The notes under the pieces were generated by a model. It was not told the origin of the DNA, ran no database searches, and was given only the letters and a program-made list of their open reading frames with translations. Shown here in pieces: positions 51,062 through 62,773 of a stretch of 64,000 nt of DNA (position 1 is the first letter of the stretch; the number at the start of each line of letters is the position of its first letter). The DNA comes from Vespula vulgaris. Its lineage: Eukaryota > Arthropoda > Insecta > Hymenoptera > Vespidae. The position numbers were made by a program, and so were the translations under genes. The DNA lies in contig NC_066599.1 of NCBI RefSeq assembly GCF_905475345.1, positions 849,001 to 913,000 on the forward strand. The letters are read 5' to 3'.

Positions 51062-52455
51062 TTAGTGATTCATAGGGATGATTCCCATGTTCTAAAAAAA
51101 ATTCTCACTGCGTTTTTTTAAACGTTATTAATTATTCGAAGAACATGTTTGTGTGTCACTCCAATAATTAAATTGCATCTTTTTAATGTTTACTATATAA
51201 TCAATATTTTATTAATCGTACAACATTGTTTTATTATAGCTGCTGAAATTTCAAATTGGCGTTCTTCTCAAGCTGAAAGGAATGACGACTCTAGATTGAG
51301 AGGCTGGGATTCAGATAAATGGAGAAAGGATAGGAGGAAAGAAGATTTTGAGAGAGATATAAGCGACAGGGAGAGATTAGATAAAGGACCAGAAAAAGCC
51401 GGTTTTCGAGATCGTGGAATGGTAAGTAAAATGTTGTGTAACAATAAACAGTTTTGTTATTGCTGTAACATCAATTAACATGGACGATTATTTCACGTTT
51501 CAGTCACGAGTAATTCTGTGTAATACTGACAGTCCTCGACCTCGTCGTCCTTACCGACAAAACGATATGAGTCGTAATGATATGGATTGGCGTAGCAGAG
51601 ACTCTGCAGCTCAAGATGCTCAAGATCCACCAACCAGACGTCAAGATGATAAGTAAGCATTGTTACAACAAAAGTATATTTCAGAATTTTTTGCATGTAA
51701 TCATTGAAGCGAAATTTTATATACTCTAACTTTTTTTGATATTTAATAATTATAAGATTTATTATATTGAAATGAACGAGACTGCATTTGTTCGTTGCCA
51801 CTATTTTTTTAATTCCATCTTTATTTCTTTTTTGTTTTCTTTTTTTTTGTGTTCACGAAAAAAAAAACCAACGGATCCTAATCGTGTATAAAATCTGGCG
51901 GCAATGTCGATTATTACATGCTAATTCTGAGATATACATATATATATATATCCTGCATATAATGAATATTCATGAAATTGTAATGGGTAATGTTCATCAT
52001 CATATATATTTAGATATAAGTCCACGATGAATTAGTTAAGTTTGATATATTGAATACGTTAAGATCGATGCCCGCTTATCGACCATCTCGGTTTTTATTT
52101 ATCATTTTCTAATATAAATTGATAAACACGATAGATTTTTTATTCAATTTTATCGAAAAAAAGTACACTAACATTAAGCCAATGTAAAAGCTAATACTTT
52201 TCATTTTTGATATATTATATTTCAGTGTGTAATTGTACTAAAATTATTATTTAAATGCATTCTTAAAAAAAAAAGGATTGTATGATTGTAAAATAATTTT
52301 TAATCCCGAGCTGGCCGATCTCTGGGCGGGTTTCTATATACATAATATAAACAGCGAAGTGACATTTCAAAAACATGCTTTCAATTAGTAGACAAGAGGA
52401 AAGAAAGCGGCTTCCAGAAGACGATGATTGGACAAAAGTAGACCGGCGGAGTTGA
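47197..52455 (+). CDS. eIF3A: Eukaryotic translation initiation factor 3 subunit A
   Basis: Largest scaffold subunit of eIF3, which binds the 40S ribosomal subunit. Exons: 47197-47245 (MARYGQRPENALKRAN), 48217-50904, 51240-51421, 51504-51652 and 52392-52455, giving about 1043 residues with consistent phases. The N-terminus has the conserved ALKRANEFIEVGKPARALD. The helical region runs to the PCI domain (about 310-500). A very long charged coiled coil (spectrin-like, rich in Glu, Arg, Lys and Gln) covers about 540-890. The tail is Arg/Asp-rich and ends DDDWTKVDRRS, comparable to the acidic-Trp end of the family. The tail is shorter than the repeated one of vertebrates. The donor at 50904 is inferred from phase; reading on would add only a few residues before a stop. 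The last exon is the least certain. Divergent from DHX8. Confidence 0.93.
47246..48216 (+). other. eIF3A intron 1 (contents)
   Basis: 971 bp of AT-rich DNA with TA/TG-rich simple sequence around 47.80-47.93 kb. No gene or structured RNA is recognised. Confidence 0.7.
50938..51060. repeat. (TTG)n-(TTA)n compound microsatellite
   Basis: About 17 TTG units (to 50990) followed by about 23 TTA units (to 51060) in the eIF3A intron, starting 34 bp after the inferred donor site. Confidence 0.95.
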
Positions 52456-52497
52456 AGACAAATGAAGTTAATGATGATGATGATGATGATGATGATA

Positions 52498-52544
<47 letters not shown>

Positions 52545-54657
52545 AATGATGATGATAATAATGATGATAATGATAATGATGATGATGATAATGATAATGA
52601 TGAAGATGATGATAATGATGATAACGATAATGACGATAATCATAATACAAGACACAAATCAACAGTATACACATAGATTTCTGATCGATACGAAGCTTGC
52701 ATAATATCTTGCTATTTTACATATTGCTTCATTTTAATGGATAATAATTAATCGTAGAGCGTCGCGCGTTGATATCGAAAAGCACAAATGTATAATCGAT
52801 AACAACGCGTTAGCGTAATATCTAGATACAGGGAAAATACAATATTAAATCTCACGGAATATGATTATATTCGTACGATTTTTTACATAGAACATTTACT
52901 GTTTATACATATGTATTATTTCTACTTTGAAAATATGGCTTCGTATCGCAGAAGAAAATATTTTATTGGATTGATATGCAGAACAAAGAGTGAGTCCTAT
53001 GGGCAATCTCCATTAAATATAAATCCTACCAGAATTGGATCATAATATGTAACGATATATACAAACGTAAATGGCGCGAATTACATAACAAAAAAGAAAA
53101 GAAAAGAAAAGAAATACGAAACGAACGAGAAAGCTGAAAAGAAACGTGAATAAAAGTTTCCTTATATCCTAATAATCGATGATGCGGCTGCATAGCGTCG
53201 CATTAATAAGTTTTTTAAGAGTAATACAACTTCGTCGAGGTCATTTTTAATTAATCGCAAGTTTTCTATCACCGATCCATTTGATTTGATACGAAAGAGA
53301 GAGTTAAGTCTCTCTTTCTTATTTAAAAATAGTAAGCGAAAAAAAAGAAGTTCTTTTTATTGAAAAAGTTCATCTCAAGCAAATGCACACACACACAACA
53401 GATCGTTCATAAACTTTCCTTAACTACTATTATCAACTATATAATAAGAGAATATACAAAAGGAGAGAAAATGAATAAAAAGTGATGTAACATATACAAA
53501 TAATATGCAGACTACGTTTATTTTTTAGATTTAATAGTTATCAAGTTTTGTTCTCTTGTAAGAGAACGATTGGCGTTAACTATTAACGACACAATGAATC
53601 TTAATTAAAAAAAAAGAAGTAACCGAAACATACAGGAAGAAAAAACAAGTCCTATATCGCGTCTACATCTTTATTGTCGTATTGTATTATTAACTAGAAT
53701 GGAAAATGCAATAATTGTTACGCCTGAAAGAGTATACTAAAACACTTAGGTATTGCATAATAAATATATCGATAAAAACTTCATCTCCTCGTGTCTATTT
53801 ACAACATATAGCATCGCACTACAAAAACATTTCAATAAAATAGTGCTTGCTATTGGTATATATATATTGCAATTAAAAAAAATAATAATAATAATAAAAA
53901 AAATAAAAAATGCATCAGCCAGATCATATTTGAATATAAAATTATAATGAAATAAGTAGTGGCTCAGATCCTCTGATCACCTATTAAATAAAATATTTAA
54001 TTATAGTATAGATCTGGACATACATATGAAGTTATTGAGTATCTTTTTTTGATATACGACTATTATATTCATTTGAAAAAAGGATCACATTGGACTAAGT
54101 TAAAGCTATATATATATGTATGTATATAGACATATATATACAAACTAACATTCGTCATTAATCTTTGTTTGATCGAATGTTCACGGTGATCAGCTTCCAA
54201 ATTTAAAGCATTTACAATTAAACATTATGTACGAAAAAAATACATATTAGACCATTGATAATAACAGAATCATCAATTAATTAGGATTTACTGTTAATTG
54301 ACGTGTGTCACATAACTGTCATTCTGAAAATAGCAATTTCACAATCTCTCTCTCTCTCTCTCATTCGGCAAGAGATCGGCTCTACGTGCCTCGTAGAAAA
54401 AGAAACAAAAAAGTACATTTTACAGACATACAGCCATTCTATACTTTACGATATAATTTCATAATCTTCAACGTGGATAATACACGTGGCAAGAAAAATA
54501 CCTACTCTTAGGAACTTTTGGAATATAATTTTGTGAATGCATTTAGATATCCTCTGTCTCTCTCTCTCTCTCTTTCTTTCTCTCATACATACCTTCTTTA
54601 AAAAATAGAAATATTACACTGCGCATTTGTTCGGTATTAAAAAAAAAAAAAAAAAAA
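52456..54657. other. Convergent 3' region eIF3A / clarin-like gene
   Basis: eIF3A 3' UTR with the GAT repeat and a candidate AATAAA at 53149-53154, then AT-rich DNA, a (CT)n run at about 54346-54362 and another at about 54556-54574. No coding sequence is recognised. Confidence 0.6.
52471..52643. repeat. (GAT)n microsatellite in the eIF3A 3' UTR
   Basis: About 170 bp of GAT triplets with occasional AAT and CGAT variants, starting 16 bp after the eIF3A stop. It is open in several frames (poly-Asp, poly-Met, poly-Ile, poly-His), which is a composition artefact. Confidence 0.95.
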
Positions 54658-55796
54658 CTAATAGAGCATTATTGCTGCGGCAGTTTTTTCCTCCAATGCA
54701 GGAATCGGTTCCAAATTATTGTCTTTTTCTCTTCCGGAACCCCAACCGACTAATGCGATACTAATAAGATGTACAACAGCAGCGGTTGCAACGAGCCTAA
54801 GAAAAACAGATCATATAAGCTTGATTCTTTATTTGTTTTACTTTGTGTTTTTATTTATTTATTTATTTTTTTTTCCCTTTTTGTATATCAAAATAAATCG
54901 TAAAAGTTTCAATATTTTACCAGAATGAGTAACCAAGTTCGGCCGAACCTTCACTGGTCCACATATTATCGATGTCTTCCTTTGGTAGGACATTGACGTA
55001 TAGCCTCGTGTAATATTGTGCTAACCATGTACCAACACTCGTTATACACATTATCACTAAAAACACGTACGGAAAAATAACATTTCAAGAACTCGGACGA
55101 CGCGCAAACGTATTCGTTAGAACTTACACGCTAAAATGTTTATAAAATAAACTCCAGGTACAGAGAGAGCTTTAGATCTCGGTGAGGTTGCCGTGTTTAG
55201 CACAGCTAAAAGTGCGGCAAAGGCAGCAGTTATCAACGCAGCAGAAGTAGCAGTTAAAGTTCCTATCCAAAGTCCCCAGGACATCACTGTTGGATCTTGT
55301 CGTAACATTTGAGGTACTGAAGTAATGATTAACATAGAATCATATTAAAATTTAGATTGAAATTGTTTAATGGTAAATAGTGCTATTTCTTTTCTTTTTT
55401 TTTTTTTTGTATCAAATATTTATACTTATTTTTCAGAAGTATAGATCAGAAGTATAGATATAACACGTTCTTACATGTAAACGTGTATTTTTAAAGATTA
55501 TCTATTTATTTAGAAAGATCTCTTACCTGATACGTGATAGGTCCTCCAGCCATAAGCAACGTTCAATTCCTTTTTACCTTGCAACAAACCCAAATGGACT
55601 CTTCCTGCACTCTCCTGAGGATTCGGTGTCCTCCAGGGTCGAGCCTCGACCCAGTGTTGCGTAACAAGAGCAGCACAGACCAATCCACCACCGAGTAACG
55701 AGAGAAAAAAAGTTGCGAATATGGTGCCCCTTCGAAACATCGACGTCATTCTTGGATGGCGCGGTGTCTGGCCAGGTTTATAAAAATGCGGAAATC
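54658..55796 (-). CDS. Clarin-like four-transmembrane protein (core exons)
   Basis: Probable tetraspan membrane protein of the clarin family, whose vertebrate members act in hair-cell and photoreceptor synapses. Exons in transcript order: 55796-55527, 55316-55128, 55056-54921 and 54796-54658. From the Met at 55749 this gives 228 residues, the usual clarin size (about 230). TM1 is FATFFLSLLGGGLVCAALVT, followed by QHWVEARPW and an LGLLQG motif comparable to the GLFxG element in clarin loop 1. Two central TMs follow (LWIGTLTATSAALITAAFAA and the segment around FINILALIMCI). TM4 is LVATAAVVHLISIALV, with a short Glu-rich tail. The first exon stays open upstream to its acceptor (FPHFYKPGQTPRHPR), so the protein may begin in an upstream exon (56457-57075). 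No symbol is given because the family match rests on layout and short motifs. Confidence 0.72.
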
Positions 55797-56456
55797 CTAT
55801 GAAATGTAAAAACGGTATATACCATGAGAGAACGTTTTTTTATGTAGAAGAAAGTAGATATAGGCATCGATTCGAAGCTGAAAGTTGCATCTCTCTGGAG
55901 AGAGAAAAGATCAACGTTTTTTTAGTCTATATATGTACATTCTCAATTAAAGTGGACGTATAGCCGAACCACTCTTCGGCGATAGTCCACTATTTAAATT
56001 ATCCTACTGAAACTATGTCGCCGCTTTCGCAACAATTATCCGGTCTGCTAGAAAAAGCTGACAGTGTGAAAGCGCTTTGAAAGTGAAATGACAATCGTCG
56101 CTTCTCTTCTCTCTTCTCTCTCCTCCCTCTCTTTTCTAAGAGAACAAAGTATCTACAGAGTGACCGCGGGGACACATGCGAACGGTGGATAACAAAATTC
56201 CTAACACATCTCTAAAGTTCTACAAGTTAAAGTACATTCCTTGTATATAGACCAATCTAAGAGTAACTTTTTGATACATAATCACATCTTGATCATGATT
56301 CATGTAGCTTCCACGAGCTCTTTTATTTCTAATTTAACTAAGCATTCGTGAAAAAGTTGAACTAAGGACCCGAAGAGTTCAATGTAAAATATCTAGATTC
56401 TAATTTACTCGTTCCCTAGATCAATTACATTTAGCATAGAATTATAAAATGCACAC

Positions 56457-57075
56457 CTTGATCCTGTCCTTCGGCGAAATGAACTTGATTGAGACTCTTG
56501 GAGAACTCCCCTTGTTTAACCTTTTGAGAGAAGTCTACGTTGGCGAGTTTTTTGGAAAATTTAACGCGACAATTGGACCTGTTATCCGATCTAAGAAGAG
56601 AAGAATTCGGTCTCGGTCTTTTCGCGAACGTATACGGTATCGTGTACGGTTGAGCGACATAAAAATAAATTGGTCGATAATCCTCGTGAAGCTGCTGTTG
56701 TTGATGCTGCACGAAGCCACCGTAAGTGGTGGTCGAAGAACAATTGTTGTTATACAAGCTCGCTGCCGTACGACCGTTACTGTACGAGCTTGCGTATTGA
56801 ATGCCTCCGTAATGGTTCGCCGTTTTTCGATTATTCCCTTCCACGATTTCAAAAAATAATCGGCACTTTCTAGGTGCCTCCTCTTCCTGGCCGTCAACAG
56901 ACAAAATCTCTCTCGAAACTCGGTTATACGAGAAATCCCTCTTTAACGACGATTTTTTTTGGCGCTCGATCACGACGATCTTTTCGTCTTTAAAACACTT
57001 GCTGATTTTTCTGACGATACGACGCACAACTTCCGAACACTTTTGAGTTCTCGATAACGCACTCTTTCCTGTCTC
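56457..57075 (-). CDS. Candidate N-terminal coding exon of the clarin-like gene, no ATG
   Basis: A 206-codon open frame ends at CAAG|gtgtgc in phase 1, exactly the phase needed to join the exon beginning at 55796 (G|GA = Gly). It is bounded upstream by TAG at 57076-57078, which overlaps a weak acceptor (tctag|GAG). It contains no methionine, so an upstream exon would have to supply the start. It is rich in Tyr, Asn, Ser and Gln, and its last 36 residues form four imperfect nine-residue units: VKFSKKLAN, VDFSQKVKQ, GEFSKSLNQ and VHFAEGQDQ. Length, phase and repeats argue for coding. The absence of Met and of a strong acceptor argues against it. If untranslated, the clarin-like protein starts at the Met at 55749. 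Confidence 0.45.
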
Positions 57076-57453
57076 CTAGACTGTTGCGTCCTTTCAACTG
57101 CAAAATGAAGAAAACGAAGAACGAATTATGAACTAGCCTGTATAAACAAAGATGGAGGATACAGAGAGTACAGAGTCAGAAAAAAGAGTAACGGAGTTAA
57201 CAATAAACGTCTAATTCGAAGGAAAGGGATCGTCTAACTGGATTAAGCTAGACTCTAGCAAAAGATAAAAGATATAAAAAAAAAGAAACAAATGAAGTAT
57301 GTGTGTCAAATGGTCGGACATTTCTTCGGTTAGTAGAGCGAAGGTGATCTCGTTGGAGAAGTAACGTAATATGATTCTGTTGGACGTTGATGATATTTTA
57401 GATTTTTTCTTCTCTCTTTCTCTTTCTCCTTTTTTTCTTATTTCTATTCACAC

Positions 57454-57455
<2 letters not shown>

Positions 57456-57520
<65 letters not shown>
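57456..57520. repeat. (TA)n microsatellite
   Basis: About 32 TA units upstream of the clarin-like gene. Confidence 0.95.
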
Positions 57521-57524
<4 letters not shown>

Positions 57525-59612
57525 TATACTTGCACATCGACTCGCCGTTACAACCGGTTAGCTCCTGTTGTATCCTTCTCATGAAGAGTGCGTGGCACGC
57601 GTGACGCAATTCTTCCTCAAGAACCATACATATATAAGCTTGTAAATATGTGTGCGTACGTATAATGTACATGGACATAGTATTATTCGAACACTTGCTT
57701 CGAGATACCGTATACAGAAAGAGTGAATGTGTGAGAGAGAGAGAGAAAGAGAGAAAGAGAGAGATGCATCGTGTGGTCCATCGAGTTTCACGAAACTAGG
57801 ACACGCGATTCTCTTCCCTGTCGTCACCAGAAAGGTATTTACTTCGACTTCCTCGGGGACAAGCAAATACTCCAACTTCTATACACAGTTCGAAAATAAA
57901 CATGTGTATTGTAATGAAAAAAAAGCAAAAGAAAGAAAAAGAAAAAATATATATATATATATAAAATCGTTGACGCAGTCCATTCGTACTTTTACTTGTA
58001 AATCTTTTGCCGAAAGAAAACATTAATTGTTTATTTTAGCAGGTAAAAAGAGAGAGAAAGAGAGAAAGAGGGAGATAGTAAATATTTGAAAAATGAGTCG
58101 AACGCGCCACTCGATCGTTTTTTATTTCTCTTTCCCCCTCTCCTCTCTTTTCGAAACTTCTAGCCGCATCGAATATCCGATTTCAAAAAAAAGAAAACTA
58201 AAAGTTCCTTTTATCTTTGACTTGTTTTTTTTTTTATAACCTGATTTCAAACTAGGATAATACACACGCGGAAGTCTATAATTTATAAGATACTTACATG
58301 TACTGTCGTAAGTTCGCATTGCAATTGAAAAGAATTTGATTTCTTCGTAAGAGGAAATTCCAATGGTGATCCTCATCGAATCAATATGGCATCCTTGTTG
58401 TATCGAATAGGACGTTTCCTTCCTCTCTATATTAATCACAAAGATCATCGAGGATATAGAGGTATTTTTAATATTCGCTTTTAAAATTAATAATTGCAAA
58501 AGAAAATATCTAATGATCTTTTAATCGATCGTACGCATATATGTTATTAATTATTATCAACAAAAAATTTCCAGGAAATTTTCGAAGATAATTGGAACTA
58601 ACCTAAGTACACGATATATCAAGAGATAGAAAAAAAAATCGTGAGAAAAATAATTTTTGCCAAGTAAAGGAAGCCACGTGTTTAATCCAGGGAAGAAAGA
58701 AAGAAATAAGTATAGTTATTAAGCGAGACCAGAGAATAATGGCGTAATTGAGATATAGAGAATGAGAGAAGAAAAAAATGAAAGAAAAGGATAAAAGGTA
58801 TTGCCTGCATCGTTTTAGCATCGCTTGCGTCTCGCTCCGTTTTTCTCTCGCGGTATATCCAACTTCACGACAATCTCTTCTCTCTCTTTTTCTCCTCTTT
58901 GAATTCTGCCTGGAGTGACCTTCGATCCAACAAAAAACGCGATCCTTTTTTTCTTAATTTTCAATTTTTTCCTCGTATATCACGAATTTACCGACTAGAT
59001 TTTTTGAGACCGGCTAATTTGATCGGGAAATATTTCGAAACAACGCGTCTTTCTTACTCGACGACGACGACGACGACGCGCATACGCGATCCAAAGTGTA
59101 GGTCGAGAACTGAATTTTCAACTCCTGTTGCTCTTTCTCTTTATGCTCACCTGTCTACCTTCGTCAGGTGGTACAGAGGGCACCACCTTCCTTTAATGTT
59201 CTTTTTATTCGTACAACTGATCTCCAATTTTTTTTTTCTCTTTGGAGTTTTTATTTTTCGTCTTTTTCTTTAGTTTATCTTTTTATTTGTACTTCGAGTA
59301 AAACTATGACTTTGATTTCTTTGAATTATTTGATGTTACGATTTGATAAAATTATTTACTTTTTTAATGGATACATTCTTTAGGCCTAAGTGAAGTAGAT
59401 TTATTTTCTTGAGTAGATCTCTTTCGAAAGCCGATTATCGTTTAGAATATTTCTTGAAATTTTTGTCAGACCTTTCGGAAAGACACAGGAAAATATTTTG
59501 AATTCGTTCTGTCCATTCGAAAATACTTTTGTTTTATTTTGATATGAAATATGTTGTTGTTATGAAAAAGGCTACAAAAAAAAAACAAGGACTTGCAAAA
59601 GATAAAACCCAG

Positions 59613-59618
59613 TTTATT
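59613..59618 (-). terminator. Poly(A) signal AATAAA, TTC4
   Basis: TTTATT on the plus strand reads AATAAA on the transcript, only 18 bp after the TTC4 stop, implying a very short 3' UTR. A later site is possible. Confidence 0.5.
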
Positions 59619-59636
59619 TACTTTAACGTACTATCT

Positions 59637-61195
59637 CTATTCTTTGTGATAGGTTTTCAAATAACGAGCTTCGGCTTTACTGTCTTTTACAAATATCAGG
59701 AATGCTGGTGTCCCACCGCGAACTAAAAATCTGCAAAAATTATATTAACACGATTTTAGAGAATGAGACATTTTTAAAAGGTAATTTTTATCGATTGTCA
59801 AACTTACTGTTCATCTGTTAATATCTTTCCAAGTGTATTTGAAATGTCCACTTTATGTAGAGAATTTTTATCTTTTCCTTCAAAATATATTGCTACAGTA
59901 TCAGGGTTATACAGATGTTGAGTATCCCATGGTGGTGGGGAAAAATATAATTCTTCTAATTGTTCTTTTATACTAGAAATACATTGAAAAAAAAAAATAA
60001 ATTTTTATTCGATAGTTGGATGTAACAAAATATTTTTATAATTGATAAAAACATACGTAATATCTTCATGGAAATTTTGTACAAAATCAGTTTCTTGGAA
60101 TTCAGGATATAAAAATATTACTGGCCATACAAGTTTGTTGTTACCATCTAAATGTACTTTACTTTGCATCAGTTCTGGTATCTTAGATTCCAAATCTTTC
60201 AAGTTTGGTATTTTGTCACCATCAAGCAATTCTAATTTGATACCTCTACTTTTGATGGTAGATAACAATTCTTCTTCTTCTTTAGAAAGTTTTGCTGCTT
60301 CTTTTTTCTGTTTCCTTTGATCTCGGTAGGAGGTTTTCTATTAAAAATTAGGTTAATATAAATTTAATTGTTATTGTAGAAGTTAACTTATCTGTTTAGT
60401 AAATTTATAACAATGATTTTACATCAGACAATATAATCTGTCTTTTTAAATCCAATATGACTCTCTCTTCTGGGAAAATACGTAAGATTTTATCACATAA
60501 CTCGTTACATTGGTCAAAATCTTTTACGCGTAAACAACACCTGGCAGCTCTTTCCAAAGATTTAGCATAATCCGATTTCAATTTTATTGCTTGTTTACTG
60601 TCATTTAAACTACATCTACAAAATATATTCGAAAGAATTATAAGATATGTTATATCGTATTTCATTAAGAATATTGACAGCTATACCGATAATTTTGAAG
60701 CATATAATGTGCAGTAGCCCTATTATTATAAAGTTGTGCTAATAATTCCTGGTCTTTACATCTTGTTCTGATACCTTCCGTATAACTTATAATAGACATA
60801 CGATATTGTCCATTATTAAAATTAAAATTTCCATCATCTTTATAACTTTTAGCTAATTCTGTAAAAATAAAATTAATCTATATAGAAATGATTTTAAATA
60901 TTCACAGAACATTTCAATATAAATACAAACGTTCAGGAGTATTTTCTTCCGGCGAATATTTAAGTTGTTGTAATCCTTCCACAAGGGGAGATAGCGGCTG
61001 TCCGGGTTCTGGAGCTTTCTTCATGAAGAATGGGTGATTTTCTAGTTCTTCTAACATACTCTCTTCGGTGTATCCCTCCTTAAAAGTTCTCTTTTCTAAT
61101 TGACTTACAAAATCATCCAATTGCCCTTCCAATTTAGTAGCAAGCTCCAAACGTTCGTCGTAGGTCCAAATTTTCTTTCTGTTATTGTTATCCAT
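59637..61195 (-). CDS. TTC4: Tetratricopeptide repeat protein 4 (Hsp90/Hsp70 co-chaperone)
   Basis: Cytosolic TPR co-chaperone, the homologue of yeast Cns1 and fly Dpit47. Exons in transcript order: 61195-60931, 60858-60687, 60615-60423, 60337-60057, 59972-59808 and 59730-59637. Phases agree, giving 389 residues (human TTC4 387). The N-terminus holds TEESMLEELENHPFFM, characteristic of the family. TPRs span about residues 88-205 (ELAKSYKDDGNFNF..., YNNRATAHYMLQNY, KSLERAARCCLRV). A Lys/Glu-rich linker follows, and the C-terminal domain includes VWPVIFLYPEFQETDFV, FSPPPWD and FLVRGGTPAFLIFV. The fit in length and order is excellent. The start is the only Met at the head of the frame. Confidence 0.94.
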
Positions 61196-61820
61196 AGTTT
61201 TTTCTACTTATTACTGTATTATATATTTATCAAAATTGTGGTATAAAATGAAGTAAATGTTGACGAGAGTAACGAAGTAATCGTTCTGTATAAAGCAAAG
61301 AATAAAATAGAACAATTCTGATCGCCCAAACTTCAGAATATATCTATTTCTAAAAAGAACTACTTCCGTTACGCTGGCTAACAAGAAATAAAGGTAGAAG
61401 ATTGTATTCCTTGCGGTTAGTTTCAAAACATTTCATAAGATGTCGCTGATCGTATATCCAACGTTCTTTAACATTCCTTTTTTTATTACAATAAGAATAA
61501 AATAAGAATTATTGTGACAGCAATAAGGGTTAAGTCGTATCTCAAACAATATCGCATATATTAAACATTAAATAAAAGAGGACATCGGTCGTTAAACAAA
61601 CTATATAAACTAGATTAGATTTTTAATTCGAAGATTGTATCATTTAAAAACGTTAAAACTTTGAATAGATAAATATATCGAATGAAGGACAAAAGAAAAT
61701 ACTTTGTCATATTTTTAATCGTATGTAAACACCGAGACACCATCGTATCGAGAAGTCTAATTCAAAATTATTATCGAAGAAAAGATAAAAACTAAAGTAA
61801 ACAAGAGTAAGGAGACTACA

Positions 61821-61894
<74 letters not shown>

Positions 61895-62773
61895 AACAGT
61901 GTATCAAAAGTAAGAGCAATCAGATATTATATTTAGGCGGCAGAAGGGGAAAGTTTCGGTTGCTCTCGGCTTTCCGAAAGCGGGTTCTCTTTGTCCAATC
62001 ACTCAAGGATTCACGGCAAGATGGCGCTCGGTAAGAGGCGTTCAATGATTGGTCGATTAGACGACACGCGAAGTTGCCGAGAGCAGTCGCTCTCACGTCC
62101 TCGTAGCGGGCGCGTCGAATACGTTCGTGGTTCGTTTGTGTGATAGTGTGAAAGAGAGAGGGGGTATATCGTGCGCGTTCCTTTTCTCATCACAGTCTGT
62201 TCTCTCTCTCCCTCCCATTTCTGTCTGTCGTTCGGTGCCGTCTGCGCTCTCGCTCCCACCCGGCCAAGTAGGAAGCCAGGCAGCAGCCACCCTCTCTCGC
62301 TTTGTACCCTCGCAACGGTGGTAGCGACGACGATGCGAGAAACGTAATGGCCACCGTGGGCCTAGGATAGATAAAAGAGAGCAACTCCTTTTCTCTTTGT
62401 ATCTTTGTCGGTCTGGTCTTCTTTCATCGAAAGTATCGTGCAAGAAAGAGACGACATAGGATCGGTGTTACGAGAAAGACAGAGAGAGAGAGAGAGAGAG
62501 AGGAGACCGTTCGGACGTTAGTCCGTTTCGTTCGTCGCGGTCTGTCGGTGAAAAGTGCGTGAGCAAGAAACAAGAGAAGAAGAAGAAGAAGATAAGCACC
62601 GTTGTTGGTGCATCCTTAGTGTTACTTATGTGTGCCAGCCATTATCGAGCGTTCTTCGCTCCAGCGATCCCCGAGGTGCGGAGGACGGGATTGGATTATA
62701 TTATATCACTTTGCCTTATCGTCCAGTACATCGCGGATTCTACCCTTCGTACCGAAGATACATCAAAAAGTGG
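61196..62773 (+). promoter_or_regulatory. CpG-richer promoter region and probable non-coding first exon of a rightward gene
   Basis: After the TTC4 promoter side (61.2-61.8 kb, AT-rich) and a long (GA)n run, sequence from about 61.95 kb is clearly richer in G, C and CpG. It holds a CCAAT box (61995-61999), an inverted one (ATTGG, 62049-62053) and CAAGATGGCG (62017-62026), like the YY1 motif found near start sites. A strong donor, TGG|gtaagt, ends a probable first exon at 62773. No convincing ATG-led frame runs into that donor, so this exon is probably 5' UTR. The gene itself lies outside the window and I cannot name it. Confidence 0.45.
61820..61889. repeat. (GA)n microsatellite
   Basis: About 33 GA units, just upstream of the CpG-richer promoter region. 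Confidence 0.95.

Larger units (their letters stand above)
57028..59636. other. Region between the clarin-like gene and TTC4
   Basis: Apart from the first codons of the candidate exon above, I see no gene. A good acceptor-like sequence (ttcattttgcag on the minus strand, about 57101-57112) may begin the exon as a 5' UTR. A minus-strand ATG with a seven-codon frame ending in gtaagt lies near 58290-58320, but its phase does not suit the candidate exon. Repeats: (TA)n at 57456-57520 and GA-rich tracts near 57.74 and 58.05 kb. Confidence 0.5.

Noticed and set aside
52263..52704. Open frames on both strands through the GAT array
   Set aside because: Poly-Asp, poly-Met, poly-Ile and poly-His come from one triplet repeat in several frames. 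No independent coding evidence.
56535..56897. A 120-codon ATG-led frame overlapping the methionine-free exon in another frame
   Set aside because: It has no phase-compatible splice to the clarin-like exons and lacks the internal repeats. It is probably a shadow of the longer frame.
58290..58320. Minus-strand ATG, seven codons, then gtaagt, as the missing clarin start exon
   Set aside because: Phase 1 does not fit the likely acceptor at 57075/57076, and the nearest phase-1 acceptor creates a stop. Left unassigned.
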